Shown in pieces: positions 55,681 to 64,000 of a stretch of 64,000 nt of DNA (its first letter is position 1; each line of letters starts with the position of its first letter). The notes below the pieces were generated by a model. That model made no database searches, was not told where the DNA came from, and was given only the letters and a program-made list of their open reading frames with translations. This DNA is from Verrucomicrobia subdivision 3 bacterium UBA693 (lineage in GTDB: Bacteria > Verrucomicrobiota > Verrucomicrobiia > Limisphaerales > UBA8199). The stretch spans positions 62,001 to 126,000 of the forward strand of contig DBMR01000018.1 of NCBI GenBank assembly GCA_002298785.1, written 5' to 3'. Both the position numbers and the translations under genes were made by a program.

Positions 55681-58600
55681 GTGAAAACCGCTAGTTATTT
55701 CGGCCGGGGCACCCTTCGCACCTTGGCGATAATCGGATGCGGGTGCTGGCTGCCGGCTTCGACACTGCTGGCGCAAACCGACCCGGGGTTCACCGTGGAT
55801 ACTGACCAGCCCATTTACGCCATGACGGTGGGAGTGGACGGGAAGATCACGGTGGGCGGTTCCTTTGGCATGTTGAACGGCACGCCTCGGAACGCTCTGG
55901 CCCGGCTCAGTGGCGACGGCTCGCTCGACCCGGGCTTCAACCCCGGCGCAAACGGAACGGTCTACGGACTAGCCGTGCAACCGGATGGCAAACTGATCGT
56001 TGCCGGCGGGTTCACCACTCTGGCGGGCACCAACCGCAGTCGCCTGGGGCGCCTTAATTCAGACGGCAGCGTGGACCTGACCTTCGCCCCGGGCGCTGAC
56101 GGCGACATTCTCGCCCTCGCCATGCAAGCGGATGGCAAAATCCTGGTCGGCGGCACCTTCGCCAATTTGGCCGGAACCCCACGCACTCGCATCGGACGGT
56201 TGAACCCGAACGGCAGCATCGATGCAACCTTTAATGCCCAGGCCGCGGGAACGGTCCGAACGCTGGCGGTGCAACCGGACGGACAAATCCTCGTGGGCGG
56301 CGAATTTCAAACGGTTAATGCAGTTTCAGCCAACTACCTCTGCCGGCTGACGACGAACGGGACCTTGGACGGCAGTTTCATCGCCTCCGCCGACAACCAG
56401 GTACATTCCCTGGCCGTCCAAGCCGATGGCAGGATTCTCGTGGGGGGCCTTTTCATTTATGTGAACGGCCAAATGCACCTAGGCCTGGCTCGCCTAAACC
56501 CGGACGGCAGCCCGGATTCGAGCTTCACGGCAGCCGTCCGCCCGGGATACCTGGGCGACTCGGATACCATTGCCATCCAGAGCGACGGCAGATTCCTGGT
56601 CGGGGGAACCGCGGTGGGTTGGTTCGCTTATCCATACTTCGCGCGTTTCAACTACGATGGAACCAAAGATAACAACTTTACGGCGAACGTCCCGAGCGGC
56701 GTCCACTCCATCGCCATCCAACGCAGCGGATCCATCCTCCACGCCACCTATTCCACCTTCGGGACTGTGACGAACTACGCGGCGATGGACTCGCTCTCGC
56801 GTTTCACCGCCACAAACCTCACCTACATTACTTGGACGCGAGACGGCGGTGGCCCGGAGGTCTGGCGAACCACGTTCGAAACTTCGTCGAATCGCACCAA
56901 TTGGACAATGCTGGGCGCCGGCACCCGATACAACGGGTATTGGCAAATGGGGGGTGTCACGGTCGCTACCAATGCCTACATTCGCGCCCGCGGTTACGTG
57001 GCAAATGGTTACCAGAATGCATCCTCGTGGTTTGTTCAGGCATTCCTCGGCCCAGTGATCATCGTCGATCAACCTTTTAACCGCACCAACAACGCGGGCA
57101 CCACCGCCACCTTCAGCGTAGTCGCCGACGGCTCACCCGCCCTGGGCTACCGCTGGCGCAAAAACGGGGTAAACCTTTCCGATGGTGCAAATATCCTCGG
57201 CACCGCCACGCCGACCCTCACCTTAAGTAACGTGCTGCAGGCAAATGCCGCAGCCTACTCCGTGGTCATCACGAACAGTTTCGGCGCCGTCACCAGCAGC
57301 GTGGCCAATTTGACGGTCATTGATCCCTACATCAACAGCCATCCGACCAATCTCTTCATTGATGCCGGCCAAAGCGCAACGTTTAGCGTCAACGTCACCG
57401 GATCACCGCCCATTTCGTATCAATGGAAAAAGAACGGCACGAACTTCCCCGGCGCCACCGCTGCAACTCTCACGCTGACGAACGCGTCGATCATCGACGC
57501 GGGCAGCACCTGGCAGGTTGTGGTGACTAATGCGTTTGGTACCAGAACCAGCGCCGTCGCCCGCCTCAATGTCAACGGTGCCCTGGCAGACGGGTTCAAT
57601 CCCGTGCCGAATGGCCCGATCTACTCCCTCGCGGTGCAAGCGGACCGAAAAGTAGTGATGGGCGGTTGGTTCTCCTGGGTTGGCAACCAGGTCCGCCCCG
57701 GCGTCACCCGCCTCGAAGCCAACGGCGCCCTGGATATGAGTTTTGCCGGCAGCATCATTGGCGATCCCGATTCCCCTGCCCGGCCCACAGTAGCCTTGCA
57801 GGAGGATGGGCGCATCCTGATCGCAGGGGGCGTGTTCTCCGCAAATGACGCGCGCCGCAACCAAATCGCCCGGCTTTATCCAGATGGCAATGTAGATAAC
57901 GAATTCAGCCCGTCAGCCGCGGGTGATGTCTACGCCATGGCCATCCAGTCGGATGGCAAAATCCTCGTCGGCGGCACGTTCACCAATTTGGCGGGGCTCG
58001 CCTGCAACCGGCTCGGACGTCTGAATCCGGACGGAACTCTTGATACGAATTTCGTCGCCTCGGTGAATGGCACCGTGAACGACATCGCCGTGCAACCAGA
58101 CGGCAGAATCCTCGCCGGTGGGAATTTTATCGCGCCCGGCCTCAACTCCACGTCACACACCAACCTTGTTCGTTTGAAGCCTGACGGTTCGGTCGATGAC
58201 ACTTTGTATCCGGGCACCGACGGCACCGTGTATTCACTGGCTGTGCAGGGCGATGGATCGATCCTGGTTGGCGGGACATTCACCTCTCTCGGCGGCCAAT
58301 CCCGCAGCCGGATCGGACGCCTTACAGCCTCGGGAAACGTCGATGCCGGCTTTAATCCTGGCGCCGACGGCGACGTGCTCACGCTGGTGGTGCAGGTGGA
58401 CGGCCGAATCTGTGTTGGGGGATATTTTTCGACTATGGCAGGTCAGCCCCGAAACAATCTTGGCCGCTTAAATCCGGATGGCAGCGCCGACCTGACGTTC
58501 AACCCGGGGGCAAACGGCACTGTCAATTCCCTCGCACTGCAACCCGACGGAATGCTGCTGGTCGCGGGAGACTTCACGGTCCTGGACGGTCAAAACCGAC

Positions 58601-61600
58601 CGTATATTGGTCGGGTAAGCGCCACCGGTGCTGCGGTTCAATCTCTCGCGTATAGTTCAACAACCATTACCTGGCAAAGGAGCGGCACCGGTCCGGAAGT
58701 GTTGAATGCCTTTTTCGATGTGGCCACCAACGCCAACCACCTGGTCCGAATTCCCGGCAATCGCACTGCTGGTGGCTGGCAGGCAACTGGTCTCAACATG
58801 CCCACTGGCGCCTGCGTCCGGGTGCGTGGCTGGGTGGCCGGCAGTAGCATCGGGTCCAGTTGGTATGCTGAAAACGCGCTGGGGCCGGCTGTCATCGAAC
58901 GCCAGCCAACCCATACCACCAAGGACGTCTTTACGGCGGCTGCTTTCCAAATCCTGGCGCTGGGTGAAGCGCCGCTGGACTACCGGTGGCTGCGCAACGG
59001 TACTCCGCTCACCAACGATGCCAACCTCAGCGGCACGCTCTCGTCGACGCTGAATCTCAGCAGCGTTTCCGGTTCAAACGCCGGCAGCTACCAGTGTGTC
59101 GTGAGCAACGGCTTTGGGAGCGTTACCAGTCTCGTGGCCACGCTGACCGTGCGCGATCCGCTCGTCACCAGCCAGCCTGCGGGGCTGACTCTGAACGCCG
59201 GCGATACGGCCACGTTTTACGCCAATGCGACCGGCACCCCCCCACTGGGATATTACTGGCTCAAGGACGGCGTGCCGCTCACCAACGGCGGCAACATTTC
59301 CGGCGCAGACTCCAGCGCCTTGACTGTGGCTAATGTTTTCGGCGGTGACGCCGGATATTATAGCGCGGTGGCGACGAATGCCTGGGGCAGCGCCACCAGC
59401 GCGGTGGCCAGGTTGACCGTCAGGGACCCGCTCGTGATCACCAATCCCATCAGCCAGCTTGTGCATCGCGGCGGCACAACGCTCTTAAGCGTCCTGGTCG
59501 GTGGTTCCGCGCCGCTGCAATACCAGTGGCGCAAGGACGGCTTCGCATTGCTGAATGCCACCAATGCGACTCTTTCACTCACCAATTTTCAAGCCTCCGA
59601 CGCCGGCAATTACGATGTCCTGGCGGCAAACACCTTTGGCACAGTCACCAGCCTGGTGGCGACTCTGAGCTTTAACTCGGCCGTCCCGGACGTCTTGAAT
59701 CCAGGCGCCAACGCTGAGGTGTATGCCGTGGCCCTGCAACCGGATGGTAAACTGTTCTTGGGCGGAGCCTTCACCACCATCGGCGGTCAGGCTCGCAACC
59801 ATATTGCCCGATTGAACACGGACGGAACGCTCGATCCCAATTTCAACCCCGGCGCGGGCGGGTCGGTGTGGAGTTTTGGGATACAGCCGGACGGTCGAAT
59901 TCTCGTTGGCGGCTCCTTCACGACCTTTGCCGGCCAAAGCCTCGCCAACCTCGGTCGCCTCAACCCGGATGGCACCCTGGATGCCACGTTCAACCCGAAC
60001 CCTGTGACCAGCCCGGCTTCCAGCTCCCGCGTGTTCACCATCCTTCCACACTCCGACGGCTCCATCCTCATCGGAGGCGTCTTTTCACAAGTCGGCGGAA
60101 TCTCTCACCTCGGGATTGCACGGCTCCATGCAGATGGTTCACTTGACCCTGATTTCAACGCCGGGGTAGATGGCTTCGTCTGCTCGTTGGCGGAACAGTT
60201 AAATGGGCGAATCCTGGTCGGCGGCGCTTTTAATACTTTAAACGGAGAATCCCGCGCCGGGCTTGGCCGGCTATATGCCAACGGCACCGTCGACAGCACA
60301 TTCACGAACGTGGCCAGTTCCTATATCTACGCCCTGGCCGAGCAACCCGATGGTAAAATTCTGGTTGGGGGATGGTTCTCCTCGCTGGTGGGCCAAACCC
60401 GGAGCAGTATCGGCCGGCTCAATGCTGACGGCTCACTCGACGAGACGTTTAACCCAGCCCCGGATAATGCGGTCTATTCGATCCGTTTGCAGGCGGACGG
60501 ACAGATGCTGATCGGCGGGTTCTTTGGCACTGTAGCCGGACAACCACGCGGTCGCCTGGCGAAACTCACCCCTGATGGACTCGTTGAACCAGGATTTAAT
60601 CCGAACGCCAACGGCTCGGTTTACAGCCTGGTTGGTCAGCCAGACGGAAGTTTCGTTATCGGGGGATCGTTCACTTCCGTATCCGGTCAACCTCGCAATC
60701 GAATTGCTCGATTGATCGATACCACCGCTGCCACGGAGAGTCTCGGGGCGGACGCCACCAGCGTCACCTGGTTGCGAGGTGGCGCTGCACCGGAAGTCGC
60801 GCGCACCTCGTTTGAGACGACCACCAATGGCACGGACTGGACGCTGCTGGGCCCGGGTGCCCGCATTGCCGGCGGTTGGCAAATCACGGGCTTATCCTTG
60901 CCGCCCAACGCCACGCTGCGCGCTCGCGGATTCACCACCAGTGGCGGGTTCCAAAGCAGCTCAAGTTGGTTCGTGGAATCCATTATCGGAACGCCTTGCA
61001 TTGTTTCATCGCCGATCAACCAAACCAACAATGCGGGCACCACCGCCACCTCCAGTGTCGTCGGCATCGACCGGTTGCCAGCCAGTTATCAGTGGCTAAA
61101 GAACGGCTCGCCGGTGCCCAATTCGGTTAACGTTTCCGGGGCCAATGCCTCTACCCTGGTGCTGACCAATGTGCTCGGCGCCGATGCCGGCTCCTACCAG
61201 GTGGTGCTGAGTAACGCGTGGGGCAGCATCACCAGCTCTGTAGCCACCCTAACGGTGGTTGATCCGCTCATTACCACGCAACCGATTGGCCAAGCGGCTA
61301 ATGCCGGACAAACGGTCACGCTTTCGGTCAGTGCCACCGGCACTTTGCCGCTCGCCTACCAATGGTATCTCGAGGGAACACCGCTCGCGGCCGGCACCAA
61401 TTCGACCCTCAGCCTCACCAACGTCCAGGCTGCGGCCGCCGGTGCCTATACGGTGGTCGTCTCCAATCAGTTCGGCACAGTCTCGAGTGCCCCTGCCTTG
61501 CTCGCCGTCAATCTGGCAGTGCCCGATGGATTTAATCCAGGCTCGGGTTCCGTTGCTGGCCCGTTTCTGTTCCAGCCCGACGGCAAAATCGTAATCGGCG

Positions 61601-64000
61601 GATATTTTGGTAACACGCTCACCCGGAGATTTCTCGCCAGGTTCAATCCCGACGGCTCACCGGACCCGTCGTTCCTCTATTCCAACGTGGTGGTGGATGT
61701 ATCGGCCACTTATTGCCTGGCGCTCGAACCGGATGGTCGGATGCTGGGCTCGGGCCTCGGCCGTCAGCAACTGCCCACCAGCTTGTGGCGGCTGAACCCG
61801 GACGGAACCGTGGATGCCAGCTTCACCAACCAGATCGCCGGCACGATTTACGGACTCGTTCAACGGCCGGACGGGCGGATTTGGACAGGCGGAGGTTTTT
61901 CGTACATGAAACCGTCCATCCTGACCAACCTGGCGCTCGTGAGTCCCGCCGGCACGGTGGATACCAACCTGTTAACCGGCGTGAACAACACGATCCAGAC
62001 CCTGGCCCTGCAACCGGACGGCCAACTGCTGGCGGGTGGTAATTTCACGCTGGTCAATGGGCACACCGCGACGCGCCTGGCCCGCTTCACTTCAAGCGGC
62101 CTGCTCGATGCAAGCTTCAACCCTTCAGCGAATAACTCAGTTTACTCCCTGGTCGTCCAACCGGACGGCAAAATCCTGGTCGCTGGCATCTTCACGACGC
62201 TCAACAGCAGCAACATCAACCGCCTCGGCCGCCTTAATCCGGATGGCTCGCTGGATACCGGCTTCAATCCCAACGTCAACGGCACGGTCTATTCCCTGGC
62301 GCTGCAGGCGGACGGTAGAATCGTGCTGGGTGGCGGTTTCAGCACAATATCCGGCCAACCTCGAAGTCGGCTTGCCCGACTGAATGCGGATGGTTCACTT
62401 GACCCAACGTTCAACCCAACGGTCTCCGGCGGAAACGCGGTCGTGTATGATGTCGGGCTCCAGGCAGACGGCGCTTTGCTCGTCACAGGAGGGTTTTCCC
62501 AAATTAACGGCCAATATCGCACGAACATCGCCCGGCTCACGCCTACCGGCCCCGCCATCCAGTCGCTCAGTTATGATGGCACCAACCTGACCTGGCTTCG
62601 GTCCGGCACGGCACCTGAGGTTTGGCGCACCTCCTTCGAGGTTTCGACCAACGGTTCGTCCTGGACTCAACTTGGCGCCGGCCAGCGTATCGCTGGAGGA
62701 TGGCAATTGCCCTTTGTCTCTTTGCCCGAGCACGCCCACGTGCGGGTCCGCGGGTTCACTTCTGGCGCGCAAAATAACGGCGCTTCGTGGTTCGTCGAGA
62801 GCTTGCTCGGCCCCAGCTTGATCACCAGCCAGCCCGCAAGCCGCACGAACCTCGCCGGCACCACGGCTACCTTCTGGGTTTCCGCCGGCGGAACCGCCCC
62901 GCTCTCATACCAGTGGTTGCGCGATGGCCATCCACTCGCTGAGGGAGCCAATCTTTCCGGCGTCACCACAGCAACCCTGGTCATCAGCAACGTGCTGGGC
63001 GGAGACATGGGGCACTACTCGGTAATTGTCAGCAACAGCGCCGCCAGCGTCACCAGTAGCGAAGCAATGCTCCTGGTCATCGACCCCATCATCACCACGC
63101 AACCGACCAGCGTCTTCACCAACGCGGGCGAAACTGTCAGCTTCAGCGTCACCGCGATCGGCACCTCGCCGCTGACTTACCAGTGGCGCAAAGACGGCAC
63201 CAACCTTTTTGCTGCCACGTCCTCCACGCTCGTCCTGCCCGATGCTCAATCGGCTGACCTGGGAGCCTATAGCGTGGTGGTGCTGGGTCCTTTTGGCGCC
63301 GCGCCCAGCCAGTCAGCCAACCTGACCCTCAACCTCGCCTTGCCTGATGCGCTCGCTCCTGAACTGGATGATCAAGTACGCAGCCTCGCGACTCAGCCCG
63401 ATGGCAAGATCCTGATTGGGGGCAATTTTAGTCACCTTGGGAGCGACTGGTTCTACAACTTCGGCCGGCTCAATGCGGATGGCACCCTCGACACCAACTT
63501 CTACGGTCACGTTAACAGTTCCGCGGACACCGTTGCGGTGCAGCCGGACGGGAACGTCCTGGTCGGCGGTTGGTTTACTTACGCCAACGACTGGCCGCAT
63601 AGCCGCATCTGCCGTTTCTATCCGGATGGCGGTCTGGACCCGTTCATCAACCCCTCGATCACCTCCAGCACCCTGAGCCCGTCTGTGGATTCACTGGTGC
63701 CGCAACCCGACGGCAAATTCCTCCTTGGCGGCTGGTTCACCAGCCTTGCCGGACAGAACCGAAATTACCTCGGTCGATTCAACGCGGACGGCACGCTGGA
63801 CACCTTCAATCCCGGTGCCAATTCTCAAGTGATGGTGCTGGCGCTTCAAGCCGACGGAAAAGTCATCGCCGCGGGACAGTTCACGATCCTCGGTGGGCAA
63901 CCTCGCAATCGGATCGGACGTCTGTTTCCTGACGGCTCTCTCGATTCGTCTTTCGACCCCAACGCGAATAACACTGTCAATGCGGTGGTCGTTCAACCTG
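55681..64000 (+). CDS. giant secreted delta-60/DUF5122 beta-propeller and Ig-like repeat protein (partial, continues beyond window)
   Basis: An uninterrupted frame of at least 2773 codons from a GTG at 55681 (MKTASYFGRGTLRTLAIIG, cleavage near LLAQ at about 31) to the right edge. Repeats have the form VYSLAVQPDGKILVGGTF...RLNPDGSLD. Grouped: block A 55800-56810, B 57579-58634, C 59679-60714, D 61519-62551 each hold exactly seven; E starts at 63337 with five before the edge. After each block comes a module with GPEVWRTSFE...STNG...W (about 80 residues: 56827-57053, 58641-58890, 60739-60987, 62566-62808) and then Ig-like domains (YQWRKDG...; two after A, C and D, three after B). Delta-60/DUF5122 repeats are beta-propeller blades, so each block likely folds as a seven-bladed propeller. 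Probably a surface or secreted adhesin or binding protein. Partners unknown. Confidence 0.85.
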   Translation, partial: MKTASYFGRGTLRTLAIIGCGCWLPASTLLAQTDPGFTVDTDQPIYAMTVGVDGKITVGGSFGMLNGTPRNALARLSGDGSLDPGFNPGANGTVYGLAVQPDGKLIVAGGFTTLAGTNRSRLGRLNSDGSVDLTFAPGADGDILALAMQADGKILVGGTFANLAGTPRTRIGRLNPNGSIDATFNAQAAGTVRTLAVQPDGQILVGGEFQTVNAVSANYLCRLTTNGTLDGSFIASADNQVHSLAVQADGRILVGGLFIYVNGQMHLGLARLNPDGSPDSSFTAAVRPGYLGDSDTIAIQSDGRFLVGGTAVGWFAYPYFARFNYDGTKDNNFTANVPSGVHSIAIQRSGSILHATYSTFGTVTNYAAMDSLSRFTATNLTYITWTRDGGGPEVWRTTFETSSNRTNWTMLGAGTRYNGYWQMGGVTVATNAYIRARGYVANGYQNASSWFVQAFLGPVIIVDQPFNRTNNAGTTATFSVVADGSPALGYRWRKNGVNLSDGANILGTATPTLTLSNVLQANAAAYSVVITNSFGAVTSSVANLTVIDPYINSHPTNLFIDAGQSATFSVNVTGSPPISYQWKKNGTNFPGATAATLTLTNASIIDAGSTWQVVVTNAFGTRTSAVARLNVNGALADGFNPVPNGPIYSLAVQADRKVVMGGWFSWVGNQVRPGVTRLEANGALDMSFAGSIIGDPDSPARPTVALQEDGRILIAGGVFSANDARRNQIARLYPDGNVDNEFSPSAAGDVYAMAIQSDGKILVGGTFTNLAGLACNRLGRLNPDGTLDTNFVASVNGTVNDIAVQPDGRILAGGNFIAPGLNSTSHTNLVRLKPDGSVDDTLYPGTDGTVYSLAVQGDGSILVGGTFTSLGGQSRSRIGRLTASGNVDAGFNPGADGDVLTLVVQVDGRICVGGYFSTMAGQPRNNLGRLNPDGSADLTFNPGANGTVNSLALQPDGMLLVAGDFTVLDGQNRPYIGRVSATGAAVQSLAYSSTTITWQRSGTGPEVLNAFFDVATNANHLVRIPGNRTAGGWQATGLNMPTGACVRVRGWVAGSSIGSSWYAENALGPAVIERQPTHTTKDVFTAAAFQILALGEAPLDYRWLRNGTPLTNDANLSGTLSSTLNLSSVSGSNAGSYQCVVSNGFGSVTSLVATLTVRDPLVTSQPAGLTLNAGDTATFYANATGTPPLGYYWLKDGVPLTNGGNISGADSSALTVANVFGGDAGYYSAVATNAWGSATSAVARLTVRDPLVITNPISQLVHRGGTTLLSVLVGGSAPLQYQWRKDGFALLNATNATLSLTNFQASDAGNYDVLAANTFGTVTSLVATLSFNSAVPDVLNPGANAEVYAVALQPDGKLFLGGAFTTIGGQARNHIARLNTDGTLDPNFNPGAGGSVWSFGIQPDGRILVGGSFTTFAGQSLANLGRLNPDGTLDATFNPNPVTSPASSSRVFTILPHSDGSILIGGVFSQVGGISHLGIARLHADGSLDPDFNAGVDGFVCSLAEQLNGRILVGGAFNTLNGESRAGLGRLYANGTVDSTFTNVASSYIYALAEQPDGKILVGGWFSSLVGQTRSSIGRLNADGSLDETFNPAPDNAVYSIRLQADGQMLIGGFFGTVAGQPRGRLAKLTPDGLVEPGFNPNANGSVYSLVGQPDGSFVIGGSFTSVSGQPRNRIARLIDTTAATESLGADATSVTWLRGGAAPEVARTSFETTTNGTDWTLLGPGARIAGGWQITGLSLPPNATLRARGFTTSGGFQSSSSWFVESIIGTPCIVSSPINQTNNAGTTATSSVVGIDRLPASYQWLKNGSPVPNSVNVSGANASTLVLTNVLGADAGSYQVVLSNAWGSITSSVATLTVVDPLITTQPIGQAANAGQTVTLSVSATGTLPLAYQWYLEGTPLAAGTNSTLSLTNVQAAAAGAYTVVVSNQFGTVSSAPALLAVNLAVPDGFNPGSGSVAGPFLFQPDGKIVIGGYFGNTLTRRFLARFNPDGSPDPSFLYSNVVVDVSATYCLALEPDGRMLGSGLGRQQLPTSLWRLNPDGTVDASFTNQIAGTIYGLVQRPDGRIWTGGGFSYMKPSILTNLALVSPAGTVDTNLLTGVNNTIQTLALQPDGQLLAGGNFTLVNGHTATRLARFTSSGLLDASFNPSANNSVYSLVVQPDGKILVAGIFTTLNSSNINRLGRLNPDGSLDTGFNPNVNGTVYSLALQADGRIVLGGGFSTISGQPRSRLARLNADGSLDPTFNPTVSGGNAVVYDVGLQADGALLVTGGFSQINGQYRTNIARLTPTGPAIQSLSYDGTNLTWLRSGTAPEVWRTSFEVSTNGSSWTQLGAGQRIAGGWQLPFVSLPEHAHVRVRGFTSGAQNNGASWFVESLLGPSLITSQPASRTNLAGTTATFWVSAGGTAPLSYQWLRDGHPLAEGANLSGVTTATLVISNVLGGDMGHYSVIVSNSAASVTSSEAMLLVIDPIITTQPTSVFTNAGETVSFSVTAIGTSPLTYQWRKDGTNLFAATSSTLVLPDAQSADLGAYSVVVLGPFGAAPSQSANLTLNLALPDALAPELDDQVRSLATQPDGKILIGGNFSHLGSDWFYNFGRLNADGTLDTNFYGHVNSSADTVAVQPDGNVLVGGWFTYANDWPHSRICRFYPDGGLDPFINPSITSSTLSPSVDSLVPQPDGKFLLGGWFTSLAGQNRNYLGRFNADGTLDTFNPGANSQVMVLALQADGKVIAAGQFTILGGQPRNRIGRLFPDGSLDSSFDPNANNTVNAVVVQP
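55800..64000 (+). repeat. super-repeat: seven delta-60 units, PEVWRT module, Ig-like domains
   Basis: Within the giant gene the period is about 1.8 kb (A to B 1.78 kb, C to D 1.84 kb, D to E 1.82 kb); the B period is about 2.1 kb because it has a third Ig-like domain. The DNA repeats are diverged rather than identical, so the array is old rather than a recent tandem copy. Confidence 0.8.

Overview
The window looks like a chromosomal segment of a free-living member of the Verrucomicrobiota (PVC superphylum), probably a soil or freshwater polysaccharide and sugar degrader. The evidence is the gene content: two type IV pilin-like proteins with the FTLIELLVVIAIIAILA leader (one with an H-X9-DG tail motif), a VPDSG/PEP-CTERM-like sorting tail, a formylglycine sulfatase, two GH172 (DUF2961) proteins, a DUF4838 protein, a GH116 enzyme, a TMTC-like TPR membrane protein and a giant delta-60 repeat protein. 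DNA is GC-rich and Shine-Dalgarno motifs are mostly weak. I see no rRNA, tRNA, CRISPR array, transposase or prophage.

Layout. 1-757: start of a TPR/haem-peroxidase gene running off the left edge. 1088-4830: esterase and sulfatase, co-oriented. 5151-5816: a sorted surface protein with its own terminator. 6392-10619: divergent TMTC-like membrane protein and M3 oligopeptidase. 10636-14874: a 1412-residue GH172 plus glycoside-hydrolase-like fusion. 15094-17586: VIT1-type metal transporter, 6-phosphogluconolactonase and an SHH/HNH-like protein. 17641-29470: a ten-gene operon on the minus strand holding a ribose-type ABC importer and all seven enzymes of the myo-inositol pathway (IolG, E, D, B, C, J, A). 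29700-35883: divergently transcribed Tat-exported GH116 and a second GH172 protein. 36023-37836: small unassigned genes around a palindrome and an iteron-like CCCGTCAC array. 37960-40686: 2-oxoacid:ferredoxin oxidoreductase (KorAB). 40865-43609: a tightly coupled protease, degenerate protease and prepilin-like operon. 43643-45430: sirtuin, isoprenylcysteine-methyltransferase-like protein and a DUF883-type membrane protein. 45566-49249: receiver-domain protein, then a prepilin-like gene coupled to a DUF4838 gene. 49308-55433: secreted hydrolase-like protein, PAP2 phosphatase and a beta-helix protein. 55681 to the right edge: one uninterrupted reading frame of at least 2773 codons.

The most striking feature is that giant right-hand gene. 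Its delta-60 repeats fall into blocks of exactly seven units. Four complete blocks are present and a fifth is cut by the window edge. Each block is followed by a PEVWRT-type spacer module and two or three Ig-like domains. This suggests a string of seven-bladed beta-propellers on a secreted protein.

The inositol operon gives a complete route: import, oxidation, dehydration, ring opening, isomerisation, phosphorylation, aldol cleavage and conversion of malonate semialdehyde to acetyl-CoA. The neighbouring exported glycosidases may supply sugars from outside the cell, but that link is inferred from position only.
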